In this document: one piece after another, positions 46,860-62,899 of the stretch
How the letters are laid out: every line of letters starts with the position of its first letter
How positions within the stretch are numbered: position 1 is the first letter of the stretch
DNA from: Spirodela intermedia
Taxonomy: Eukaryota; Streptophyta; Magnoliopsida; Alismatales; Araceae
Assembly: GCA_902729315.2 (NCBI GenBank)
Contig: LR746272.1
Span: forward strand, 9,790,327-9,854,326
Direction: 5' to 3'
Length of the DNA stretch: 64,000 nt
Translations under genes and position numbers: made by a program
Notes under the pieces: generated by a model
Databases searched by the model: none
What the model saw: the letters and a program-made list of their open reading frames with translations, nothing else
What the model was told of the DNA's origin: nothing

Positions 46860-46985
46860 ATGTCCACCGACGGCGTCCAGAAAGTGCAGGGCGACGTACG
46901 GCGCAGCGCCGCATGCAGAAGATAATGCCTAAGACGGTGCCAGGTGGGCCCTGCTGCACTACTATTCCACCACCGGAGACGCTGG
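46860..46985 (+). pseudogene. Possible decayed CLE gene copy 2
   Basis: The plus strand at 46931-46970 reads AAG ACG GTG CCA GGT GGG CCC, encoding KTVPGGP, which lines up with KRMVPGGP of CLE gene 2 if one codon is missing. The following bases (TGCACTACTATTCCACCACCGG) recall the intact gene's GCAGCATCACTCGTCCCCCG, and the preceding 50 bases also align loosely. No signal peptide, TATA box or start is visible, so only the 3' half is supported. It lies 2.16 kb after the CLE gene 2 motif, which matches the period of the array. Confidence 0.5.
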
Positions 46986-48551
46986 TCATTCTAGGGAGAT
47001 ACCCAATCACGGGACAAGATAAAATAGCCAATCATCGGTGACGTTGAAATACTGTTTGAGTCGTAGGCGTTGTATGATTAAATCATCGGTAGAGTGCCCC
47101 ATATATTTTAGTCACAGGATTTCATTTTTTTATGTGAGATTAATTTGATTTATCTTGATGCGTTCCGCCTTGAAAAAACAATGTGCAGGTCAACAGCAGA
47201 CTCATTGGCTGTGATGTTATTGTAGGGAGTTGCGTCGTCAATCCCAAAAATCTGTGAGTGGAGTACATTCATGTAATTGACCTCCGAGTCTTGTCCATTT
47301 CTTCTAACATAAAATTGTCAGAGAAGTCAAAATTTAATCTCACCACCTTGTATGGCGGTGGCAAACCGGTTTGAACTGATCAAATTCTTCGACATTACTT
47401 TCACTCGGCACTCATGCACCGGATTTGTGGGCAAATTTTACCTGGTGTTTTATGTTTCGCAGTTCTTTCCCATCATTTACGGTATCCGAAAGGGAAAATC
47501 TCTTAGATCATAATTGTATCGAAAGGTTGAGCACACCCGCGAAGCTCCACTTTCCGGGCACGTATGACAGTGGCGCAGGCGTGGCACAGCCCTCAAACTC
47601 ATATCAACCTACTCGCCCTGGGGCGGCTCTCCCGTCGGACGCCGTAGTCCACAGATTGCATGCTTTTTGTGCACTGTGGACTGCGGCGCAGCGACTCGTG
47701 CAGAAGATGATTGTGGGGCCAGGATGACAAAAAAGCCAGTGCAAATCGGATACTGCTGCCTATGAATTAGGTTACCCATATAAGCAGTCGCCACATGCCT
47801 CGTCCGCAGAGATGAACAAGTGGATAGGAGCCCACAGCGATGGCGGAAAATGGCTGTGGTCAAACTTAAAGGTGAATGGTTACTACGCTTGCTCGCGAGC
47901 TTAGTCACATAATTTGTTGTAGGTCACGGCCGACACTGGGCGAAACTTTGGAGCGTACCGGGAGACGGACTTGGGCCGCGTGGGAAGTGCGGGAAGGGGC
48001 GAAGCTGCCGTCGGCTCGTGGGATCCGGGCACACGCCTTAATGATCTTCCTATAGGAGCCTGGATGGCCATCAGCCATCCCCGGCACCGCCACCGCCACC
48101 GCTCGGTGGCACTTCACGAGAACCGACCTTCATCTCACAACCTCCTTTCCATTCTTAGCCTCGCCCATCGGCACGCGTTTTCACGGGGTGCTCAACCTGT
48201 GTTCTTCATCCATGACACTTACGAAGGAACAGACTGGACTACTGAAATATCGGAGAAAACGCGATGTAGAAGTGGAGTACGTGGGATTTCCCACCGGGAG
48301 AAGGGAACTAGGGTTGGAGGGTTTGCTGAGCATGTGGGATGGGGTCATATGCCGTCTGTTTCTCAAACCATGCAGCCGGGTTTAACAGAGCGAGAATAGC
48401 CATATTGCATCACAATCAAACCGAATTACATGAACATAGTCCCTGGCAACACTACGCATAACGTACGAACGCGACGAGAGGGTGTCTCCTGCTCTCTACG
48501 AGAAGTCAACGCGTTCATCCGCAGGACTACCCATCCGCGTGCCGGGTGGCC
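46986..48551. other. Intergenic between CLE array and GDSL esterase
   Basis: No supported gene. A foldback at 47640-47688 is listed separately. The open frame at 47971-48399 (142 codons) has no known motif and looks fortuitous. Confidence 0.4.
47640..47688. repeat. Foldback of 15-base arms
   Basis: CGCCGTAGTCCACAG at 47640-47654 and CTGTGGACTGCGGCG at 47674-47688 can pair with one mismatch over a 19-base loop that itself contains TGCA on both sides. The arms are short for a miRNA precursor. Confidence 0.6.
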
Positions 48552-51500
48552 CTAGTGGTCAAAGGATTTTAGAGGGTCGTGGGGGTCGATCTGCGTGAGG
48601 AGGGGGAGATCCGCCGGCAGGATTTCAGGAGACACCCCGTGGTGGCGAATGATCTCTACCAAGTTCTCGAAAACGATCTTGTTGCCGTCAGGTGTAAGGT
48701 GAAGCCCGTCTCTACAATCACATCCGCCCAAAAACATTAAAAAAAAACATCAAAGTCACCTGAACGGAAGAAAATGTAGTTCTGATGCGCAGATGGAGAT
48801 TTCTTTAACAGGCCATTTGGTTGTGAGAGTAACTCGAGTCTAAGAAACATGGAGGGGACAGCATCCAGCGCTTTTTGTATGATTTCTTACGTGCAGTTTG
48901 CACAGTGGAAGGAAAACTTATAGGAAATACCAATGTTGGCACGTATGGATCAACGCAAGCAGAAACAAAAGTGAAGAACTCAATAAAGCCACAATTCATG
49001 ATAGATGATGATGATGAGAAAAGAAAGGAAAGACTCGGAGTGCGCGCATAGTTTTCCGCCAATATGACGAGGGAAAGAAAATAAGATTTTTTTCTTTCTT
49101 TTCCTCCACAGACAGGCGATGCTAAATAGGATGCAACGAAATCACATGTATTTACAGGCTTAAGAATTAAACATAGATAGAAAGAGAGAGAGAGCACCTG
49201 AGAAAAGCTTTCTCCCAACCGAGGATCTCTTGCATTTTAGACCAGAGGTCGACCACAGGAGTATTCAGTTCCATGGCAACGGAAACACAGGATTTGGCAT
49301 ATGCACCAGCAGCCTCGTTTGTTCTTTCCGGCAAACCAGAAGGATTCTCGCCGTAAGGATGCCTGCATAAGCAATATATTTCATATATGGATGATTCCTA
49401 TTCACAAAATCAATTGAAATTTTCGGGAGATAGAACCCATGATTTTTGAGGAAGACTGGAAACATTGTATGATGATCATAAATTGAATATCATATATGAC
49501 CTAGGCTTGCTTCCTTCGTCCAGTCATTCAACTCGCCACACTGCTCATTAAATCAGTTACCGTGTAAAAGTCATTAAAAGTAAAGAGATACAAACCATCT
49601 AACATCAACTTATAGAGGATTTTTACCGTTTTAAACGACCAATCCAGGTCCACCGGATACATTAAAAAATATATCTTGCAAACCCATCATAGATACTAAG
49701 AGCTAGATTCCTCGGGCTGTTGACAAAAGGCCATGCTTCCACATGAAAACGTCTGCTTGTCACATATTTAATGCCAAAGAACAGTGAAAAAGTATCAACC
49801 AATGAAAAAGTATAACCCTCACAGCTGTTCGAGCACAACATGCCCAATGATTGATGCGGGTACTGTTATCGGTAAGATGCTTCACAGCGGATCCTGACAC
49901 AAGCTCTATTTCTTGAGAGAATCCTAAAACAATATCCCTTTAAATTAGCACAACACGGGGAACGCAAGGACACCTTAGCTGGGCTCTTCGCACCATGTGA
50001 ACAACAGATTGGTCAAGGATTTGCTAGGTCTCCCACATCCTTATTTTTAACCTACACGGTCTGTGGAACTATGCTCCCTGTAATCCTTCGCCAAAACATT
50101 GATTCTAATCTGCTGTGAATCTGCACGGAAAATTTGTTGGAAGTAGATATCTAATTGCGTAATAAGAGTCTCTTATGATTCACTGACCACCAAATTGATG
50201 CTTAAAAGCACACGACCGTCCCAAACTAAGTTACAGGGAAACTTTGCGGCACAAGGCTCATGCAAAACCATTCTGGTTAATCATGCAGGGCAATCCAAAA
50301 ATCAATATAGAATATGGTAAGAACAACGAAGGTGCAAACTTTCCCAGTTCTTTTGAGAATGGTTGCCTCAGGGTGACGATCTACGTTTGCACCGTACTAG
50401 GAAATCTTGACGGTCTCTTCTGCCAAGAGTCGTCCGCTGGAATAAACGCAATCCAATTTTTCGCCTCATGAAAGGAAAATGGGCATCCCTGTGGAGACAA
50501 AGTTTTGATCTGGGTTGATAGATCTCGAGTTTTTAATCTTATGGAACCCCAACCCAACCCGAGTCACTATAATGGCTGGTCAGATACTCTCCTATTCGTG
50601 CTCTAATGGAAGCTCGGCACCGTTATTAACAACTCCACTGATTGTATGAAAAACAATGCAGACCATGGATTTCCATCTAGATCATCAGAACAAATGGGAG
50701 TCCTCATTCCAAAATGTGGCCGAAAAACAGGAGCTGTATGTTCGGATAGGTGTGAGTTCTCTCTCAGAAATATACCTAGTTTCCCGGTTTCCTTCAAGTA
50801 CGAAAGCATAAGTACGTCCACATCAAGAAACAAAGCGTAAAGGAGAAACAGGTTGTCATAAAATGAAGATCAATAAATAGATACACGAGAAATAAATAGT
50901 AATGCAATGGGGAACAATAAATGAACATAGACCAGAACAAGGAAAAGTAAACGGGAATAACGGCTGATAACCTGAGACGACCATCTTCATCGATAGGAGG
51001 TGGCGTTATTAGTATAACCAGCGTGTTGGGCCATCGTTTCTGTATCAAACACAGTAAGAAGCTCTGAGTATTTATTACGTGGGTCCATGCTCTCCAACCC
51101 AAATAGGTACCCAGTTCCTCCTAACTTAAAAACCGACTTAGTTAATAATATATAAATGATTATTCTACGCTAGATAACGTCAAATAACACTGCATCGAGC
51201 CACATAATGCCATTGTCCAGACAGAAATTGTAGTCCGGTGGCCTGGTTGGAGCTGTTACAGCAATGACCTGCTATAACCGAGTCCACGGTCTTCTCTCCC
51301 TGGCTACAAGACCCAGCCGAGGGTATCAGAGACAATGGAATGCAGAGGTTTGTTTGGCCATGAATGAAGGAACGCTTCAAGCAGATATCACCCGTGAAGG
51401 GCGTTCGATATTGAATGAACTCCTATGATCTTTCCCTTTCAGCTTCTGGAGTCGCTACTCAAAGCCTTATACATCACATTATTCGCAACAGAAGCAGCAA

Positions 51501-52173
51501 GTATTTACTCCCGTTCATACGCAGCCCATCACGAGTGCTTCTTCACTGCATTCCACGAGGGCTAACATGGCAGTAATGATTCCGTGACTAAAATTCATCA
51601 AAGGTAAAGGCTTTCCTCCTCTAATGTTACGATCGAAGCATCCATGAGGACAAGCCACTGGATCTCAGAGGGCCTGAAGTGTGTAAGCGTCTTGCCACGG
51701 GCACGTAATTACCTTGAGGAAGGAGATAATGGCATGGAGATTGAGCTGGTACTCGGGGAGCGGCACGTGCTGGAAAGCACTGCTCCGATCAGGAAGGCAG
51801 GCATCGTTGGCTCCGAAGAAGACAGTCACCGCCAGTGGAGCTAGTTCCCTGCCCCCGTCGTCGGCGCAGCCATCAGCCGCAGTGTTGCGGATTCCATAGT
51901 TGTTCTCACCGACCAGGCCCTCAAAGGCTCGCTCCACGACCTTTCGCGCCCACCGCGTGTTGTACCCACTGTAACCCCGCAGTACCACGTCCGCCTATTT
52001 TCAAGGAAACACATAAGTAGAGAGATAGAGAGAGGGCGAGAGAAAGACAGTGAGGGGAGGTTCATCGGCTTCACCGTGCGGGAGAAGTAGTTAGCTAAGG
52101 CGGCGCCCCAGCCGCCCTCACCGAACGACTCTTCCGTAATGGAGTCCCCGAAGACGATCACCTTCGGACGCAT
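48552..52173 (-). CDS. GDSL/SGNH esterase, At5g45920-like (isoamyl acetate esterase type)
   Basis: Five minus-strand exons (52173-52075, 51994-51713, 51039-50972, 49362-49198, 48711-48552) close in phase to 257 residues, typical for the short IAH1-type branch. Block I is IVFGDSITEESFGEGGWG with the nucleophile Ser in GDS. Block III is VFFGANDACLP with the oxyanion Asn. Block V is DGLHLTPDGN with the catalytic Asp and His. Also present are PPPIDEDGRLR and HPYGENPSG, conserved in plant At5g45920 homologues. There is no signal peptide, unlike the large secreted plant GDSL family, so it is probably cytosolic and acts on small esters. The substrate is unknown. Introns 2 and 3 are long. Confidence 0.92.
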
Positions 52174-54806
52174 CTTCTTCGGCGAGAAAACTAGTATGGA
52201 AGGGATTGGTCTACCGGCTTATGAGTTCTTGGGTTTCTCTTTCCCTCGCTATATCTCCTGTGTCATTCCTTCTTGCTCGCGCTTCTGGCGCTCTCTCCCA
52301 GACGCAGTAGGCGTCCCCTATAGTACATGTCGGAGAGGTCCTACTATTATTTATACGAGGTGCGCGACAGGAGAGAGGGGGAGAGAGAGAGAGAGAGAAA
52401 GAAAAAACGAGGCGCTTGGTGAATAGAGTTTCCGGGCGGTCGCGGTGTCCTCTCTGGTCACCCGTATTATTTTCCACTAGAAGCATCCGACAGGTCGGTC
52501 TTTGGGAGCTTCCCTTCTATCTTTCTGATTTCTCCGTCGTTGCCCCGGGATCGAAAGAACAGATGGCACCGGACATCCATGGGGAGATACCGCTGTAGTC
52601 GTCTCACTGTCCCGAGTGGAATCCCCGAGGATCGGCAGAAAAAACTACGAAAAACATTTCTTCCCGTGCTCTTCTACCCCTCCTTTCCCAAACGTATGCC
52701 TGTTTTACGTGCCGGGGAACGGCAACAGTAAAATAGAAAAGATTATCGTCACGCAAACGCCTTAAGGACGCCTCCTCGCCGCCATGTTTTCATGTGGAGT
52801 CGCATGTTTGTGCTCGCCGTTATGGTAGGCCCATGGAGCCATGCCTCGGATTGCGACGTCTTACAACCTCTTTCAATAGAAAGGTCACGTCAGAGCTCTG
52901 CTCGTCCTCTCGGCACGAGCTGGGCAGAGCGTCCGTGGAACCGGAAGAATGGTCCAGAGTCAGACCGGAAGAGCAAAGATGGGATCCCCCCCCCCCCCCC
53001 CGGCTCGTGCCGAGAGTCCATGCCGTGAAAGAGGGCAATAGTGACGACAAAGCCATCATCCTCCCCTCTCCCGGGCTTCTCGATGCGCGCTACGAAGACA
53101 AGACACAGAGAAACAAAAAAGACGAAAGGAAAGAGCAGATAGAAAAAAGGGGCGGTCCAGGCTCGTGTTCCGTCGGAACAACCTCCCTTTCAAAACACTC
53201 TCCAAACCTTCGCCACCCATGTCGGTCATCACCGGCCAACAACGACGGACGTAGTGGGGAGGCACCACCGACGGGTCAAATGATAGGTGCAGCAGGGGAA
53301 GGCTCTCGGATAGTACAGATCACGTGGGCCGAGAAGATCACATTCAATGTTTGGATGTGGTAGTTATCGGGAGTTATGGTCACTGCTGGGCTGTCGGATG
53401 GCCTCCTCCAATGTTCGCCATTGAATGCAAGGGGCATAAATGCTGCAGCTCGGCAGTCTGGCCCAGCGATGGACGTCCTGTCGGTGTTGCCTGGGGAGCG
53501 GCGCCGCTGAGCAGCCGGGCACGACGGCGTCCAGGCTCTCGTACCGCAGCGGCTAAGCCAAACAGAGGCCCAGCCACTGGCCGGCAATATCTGTTCTAAT
53601 GGTGGGGGCCTGGCCGCCGCAGGGGACGAGGGTCCCCATACTCTCTGCAAAAACGCAAGAAGCTAGTCGTCCAGAGCGAGGCCTCGCGGTCGGCGGCGGC
53701 CGGTGCTCTGGGAAGGATCACGTCGGAGATCCGGAACGCTTCCTTTCTTCACGAACAACTCTGATTCCTCCGAGATTATTCTTTTACCGGCGTGTCGTGT
53801 CGTGTCGAAACCCGGACACTCAGAAAGAAATGCTTGGCCATTCTTTGTTTTGGCCCTCCCTGGCAAGCCGTTTGGATTGAGAGAGGAAGGTAGGTTCAGC
53901 TGTCAAGAGGGGTCGTATCAGAAGTGCACCGATATGGCGGGAAGTAACGTTGTTCCTAACAAGCCCTTTAAAAGTCAAACATCTCCAAATATCCATTAGT
54001 TCGGTCGGTCGGGATCCTTTTTTTTTTGTTTAAGTCTAATTTTGAAACCTATTATAATAAAAAACAATGCGAATCGTATTGATGGGTAATAACTATGATG
54101 ATTCCTCTTTGAGAACCACTGAAGCAACGGTTTTGGGATACTAGACATTACCATTGCGTATAAAACTGGTCTCTACTTTCAATGCCACCCACCCAAGGCC
54201 ATTTTCGCCTCGTCATTAATTAATAAATATGGTTTTTGAATTTATGGGTTGCAAAAATAATCTGTTTTTTTTAAAATAAATAACTCTGTCAACCATATGG
54301 GATACTTAAAAAATTTATAAGGAATTAAGCAATCTATATTGTACAACTTTTAGAATAAAATGTGGGGACGAAAATGCCCAATATTCCATGGTTGTCTACT
54401 GTGTTCCATTTGGTCCCACGAAATGATGAAAATGGGAATTAATGCTTTCTTACCGTACGAATTAATGTGGCATGTAGTAAATGTGTTGAAGCGCAATTTA
54501 CAGAGAAATCATCGACGTTTAATCCATAAATGGGACGTTTTTATAAGAATCTGGAATTAAAAATATCTAAGTCAATGCCGAGGCCTAGCAAAATTTTTAC
54601 AGGATGCCGTCGATCATCTGGGTCGGACGGGTTTCCTGGACTGATGTCTTGCATCCTTAGCCATTCTGGGCTCTGAATCTCTGAGGTCCGCAAAGGCGGT
54701 GTCTGGATAGCGGTCACCGGAGCGGCCCTTTCTCTCCCGTCTTGCGATATCTCCCGCCGCCGATATCCCGAAGGCAGGGGGCAACGATCGTCGGACAACT
54801 CCCCTG
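52174..54806. other. Divergent intergenic region between GDSL and DUF455 genes
   Basis: No supported gene. The open frame at 52794-53363 (189 codons) contains a poly-C run and simple sequence and has no family motif; I take it as chance. A poly-C tract of 16 (52986-53001) lies next to an inverted repeat. From 54000 to 54560 the DNA is AT-rich. Confidence 0.4.
52906..53018. repeat. Inverted repeat flanking a poly-C tract
   Basis: CTCTCGGCACGAGC near 52907-52920 is the exact reverse complement of GCTCGTGCCGAGAG near 53004-53017; the match extends a few bases with one mismatch. A 16-base C tract lies directly before the right arm. Confidence 0.65.
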
Positions 54807-57725
54807 ATGTTCCGGTCTCTGCATTTGAACTTTTCCCTCCCGCTCTCTGTTCCCCTGCCGCGCGCCACTCGGTGGCGCCGGCTATCCCCGGTGGAGCACT
54901 TGGGCGGGGCCGTCGCACGCCTGTCTGCGTCTCCCTCCTCTGCTGCCGCCGAGGCCGTCCCACGGCCGTGGTCAGGGCTTACGAATTGGAGGGAGAGCCC
55001 CATCAACGAAAACTTGATATGGGGGCCCGATGGTCCCCAAAAATCCTCCACAGCTCCTCCACTGTGGGGCGTTGGGGGGGAAGACCCAGATGTGGATGTC
55101 GTCTCTTCGTTGGCGGGGTTTGCGGCGCTTGTGCTCCGCACCTCCGATCCACTAGAGAAGGTCAGGATTTCTCATCTTGCGTTTGGGCGGTGGCTCGGTG
55201 GGGATCTTCCGGTAGGCGAGTTCCGGGCGCCAGATCGTCCAGCCCGACCGATGAAGCCGGTCTTGGTATGCTTTCCCCCGTTTTCTTGGTTGGGAAAATT
55301 CGTCGATCAGTTTAGTGGCCTTCTCTCGCTGCGAGGATCCAGTTTTATGTACTGTTTGTACTGTTTGGGGGGGGAGCGAGTTTCAGGTCTCGATGAGGGA
55401 TGTGCCAGCGCCGAAGAACTCGGGTCTGCCGCTCAATGCGTACATGATTCACAACTTGGCGCACGTAGAGCTGAATGCTGTGGACCTCGCCTGGGATACA
55501 GTAGTTCGTTTCTCTCCACAGCGAGACGTGCTCGGAGATCAGTTTTTCTCTGATTTCGCGCATGTTGCTGATGAGGAATGTCGGCATTTCTCTTGGTGCT
55601 CCCAGAGGCTGGCTGAACTGGGCTTCAGGTACCGATTAGTCGTTTCGCCACAGGGCATCCTTTCATGAACTTGCATTTCTTGCTCTCAAGAAGCATTGCC
55701 GCATTTATTTTACGTTTCTTAAGGATCATCCGTGTCTTCTCATTACAAAGAATTATGCGATTCCCTTTCCTCCGTCTCGCGGAAAGCTCTTGCCTGTTTA
55801 TCACTTGAGCCGAGCTCTGATGGAAAATCTTCTCTTTGCTTGAACAGCACATATCTTGGATTCCCATGCCCTGGGATGAAATTGAAAATGAAAATTTAGG
55901 CCACTCATTTCATTGGATGATGGCAAAGTTTTTTAGGAACATGCGTATATTTTTATGCATATAATTTCTCTGTTAAGGCAATACAAAGAGATTTCACTGT
56001 AATGCATATCGCTGAATTCTATTACCAATAATAAGTAATGCTTATAAGATGATCGATATTCACAGTTACAAGCAACATTTCGACTCAATGAGGAAACATA
56101 AGAACATGGAGGCGACGACCTACTGATGCTAGAACCTTGTTAGAATCATGTTATCTATCATAGATTAGAACCTTTATACGAAGTTTGTGGTTTCCTCATC
56201 TGTCGAAATCTTGTTCTTGAGATTGACAAATTCATGTGTATTTTTTCCGGGTCGTCATATTGGGTTCTTCTTTCTTGTCAGTCAGTCTCTAAGAACTTTA
56301 TCTTGCCTTCCTCCTTGCTAAATGTCTTTGAACTTGATGTTAGCATCATTACAAAGAGGACCAGTGCCTTCCTTGAAATGCACTTTGAAATTCAGACTCA
56401 GGATTGTCATCAGGGCATTCTATTATTGATGCAGCGTTGGAGGATTTGGATCTGTCGTGGAGACTTCATAAGATTGACTAGTATTAAATATTTTTTCTTG
56501 TAAATAATTTTAATTTTTTTTATCGTAGACACTGTCACTTGATATGACTCCTACTGTAACATAGCTCGAAAACAATCCCTGCCTCCTGCTCACTTCATAG
56601 TGTATTATTACAGAAATTATTATCTGCTTACAGAGAACATTCTGATCTGGTGACACGATTTTTCTATCTAATATCGTGAGTTGTCTTCATTTATTACCAT
56701 CAGATTGATAATTTCCTTCATATAAATTCTAACCGTCCGAAAACTGGGGTTCCCCCTTGGCGCCCCATTTGTAGGTACGGGGATATGCCTGCGCATGACC
56801 TTCTGTGGAGCGAATGTGAGAGGTCATCTCATAACGTTGGTTCTCGTTTGGCAGTGATTCCCCTTGTCCAGGTAGTTCCGTCTTTCAATTTCCAACATCT
56901 ATAGCTTTCCCCTGAAGGGAAATGAAGGGCGGGTTCAAAGAATTATCAGTCTTTGAGCATTATTCTTCTTGGTGAGTTCAAACTTTTCTCCTATTTTATG
57001 ATGAGTTGCTTGTGGAAACTCCTCATTCTCAGGAGGCTCGGGGGTTGGACGCTGGGCCCAGGCTGGTCCAGAAGTTGATGGGCTTTGGAGACCATAGATC
57101 TGCAAGACTTGTGGAAAAGATCGCAGAGGAGGAAGTAGCTCATGTCGCAGTAGGGTTATACTGGTTTCTTGCAGTGTGTGAAGAAATGGGTCGCCCGCCC
57201 TCTGCTGCGTTTAAGGGTTCCCTTCCTGAAGTCGAATAAATGCTTTATCTAATGTTTTATCCCTTCTGGGTTTATTTATTTATATATTTATCTGTCTTCC
57301 CGGTTTGCTGTTCTTCAGACTTGTTGAATGAACTGGGTGTGGAACCAAAGGGGCCATTCAACTATTTAGCCCGGGACGAAGCCGGCATTCCTCGTGAATG
57401 GTACCGAAGTTGATGATCGTGAGTCAGCTTAGTATTTCCGTTTGGCAGTTGGCTCACGACTCTGTTCTTTCCAAATCCAGGTATGAATTGTCCTCTGCTT
57501 CTGGGAGAAGAGCCGATCTTTCTCAGGTAGGTTTAGCGTATGCCCCCATGAGGTTCCCAAAAGACTGTGCCCTTCAGTTCACATTATTAACTGAAGTTAT
57601 TCGGGGACCTATTTTCTCAGGTCCATGACAGGCTTTCCCGCATTGTTGCCATGGAGAAGGAAAACTCAAGATTGGAGAGCTCGTCCCGGGAAAGGTCTTG
57701 TGATACAGCAGACGGGAGCTCATGA
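54807..57725 (+). CDS. DUF455 ferritin-like protein
   Basis: Seven exons (54807-55265, 55387-55628, 56775-56871, 57033-57216, 57319-57400, 57481-57526, 57621-57725) sum to exactly 404 codons plus stop, with phases closing at each GT-AG junction. The DUF455 helical bundle carries likely di-metal ligands: HVE at 179-181, EECRH at 216-220 and EEEVAH at 298-303, the pattern of ferritin-like (MiaE-related) proteins. The family is found in bacteria and plants; its reaction is not established to my knowledge. The first 50 residues are Arg/Ser-rich (MFRSLHLNFSLPLSVPLPRA) and could target an organelle. After the domain comes PKGPFNYLARDEAGIPREWY and a Ser-rich tail. The exon 5 donor at 57400 was chosen because it gives the in-frame WY junction, while reading through meets a stop. 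Confidence 0.85.
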
Positions 57726-58656
57726 GGGGGCACGCCGGAATGTCCCCCACGATGGAAGATTGCTTCATGATCGTTGTAATTACCCAGTTGAATGAGATGT
57801 AGTTATGTTTCCGCATATGGAGATTTATCCAGTTTATAGCAGCGCATCGAGAAAAAATTGCGTTTATTTGGTTTGTGAAAATTATTTTCTCGACGGAATA
57901 TCAGTGAAAGTTTACCTGTTTATATCTTTTCATAGACTGATGAGATTAGCGCTGCGAACTGATCTTTTGAAATCAAATGCTTCCATTCTCGAAATCTATC
58001 GAGCGTCTGTTGAGTCTGAAGTTCAAGATAATGAGATTCAGTGATTGCTTTCCATGTTAATGCGGGATTATTCCACGAACCCGAGAGTCAAGCTTGATGT
58101 GGGAATCGTGGATGGTGAATTCCAGGAGCTCTCGCTGTTCATGACCAGGGAGGATGGGTGGGGTTGTTGAGTTTGTCTGTGTGCGATGACACTAATGGCA
58201 GACAGTAGTTTAGAAGTCGCTGTCGTATCATGGAGGACAGGGATGGAACCGAGCTGGCGAGCATGCGTGGGGGTCGAACCTTCGATGGCATCACCGATTC
58301 CACCTTTTTGCGGATGTGAGCTCGTGCTCGTCGTCAGCATCATCGACAACATTAATCGCTTACGACGGTAGGAAGGTCTCCTTCAGGTCCCACTGTCACC
58401 TTCCTGCAACTTTCCGTTTCCGTCCATTGCTCTCGCAAGCCGGTGGATTACAATCCTACGCCTGCCAATGTCCTCACGAGTCTCTCTCCGGCGACGACAT
58501 TCTAGCAACGGGCAACTCATCTGGGGGGAGATCACGGCCAGGGAGGATAAATGGGCAGCTCCCTCTGCCTGTGGAGTACTGTAGTGCCCGATCTCCGGCC
58601 GATATTGATCCTCTTAGAACTTGTGTGATTGTGAACAAGGAACTCAGAGTTCGAAG
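57726..58656. other. Intergenic, DUF455 to mMDH
   Basis: No exon is supported. The last 100 bases or so are likely the leader of the malate dehydrogenase gene, including a run of frames open in several registers. Confidence 0.45.

Positions 58657-62899
<4,243 letters not shown>

Noticed and set aside
47971-48399. 142-codon plus-strand open frame between CLE array and GDSL gene
   Set aside because: Contains low-complexity His/Arg repeats and no recognisable domain.
52906-53018. cDNA-library adapter contamination, because GGCACGAG resembles a common cloning adapter core
   Set aside because: The arms are embedded in unremarkable genomic sequence on both sides and no vector sequence follows, so chance is the simpler explanation.
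52794-53363. 189-codon plus-strand open frame in the GDSL-DUF455 spacer
   Set aside because: It runs through a poly-C tract and an inverted repeat and has no signal, domain or conserved motif; no splice pattern supports it.
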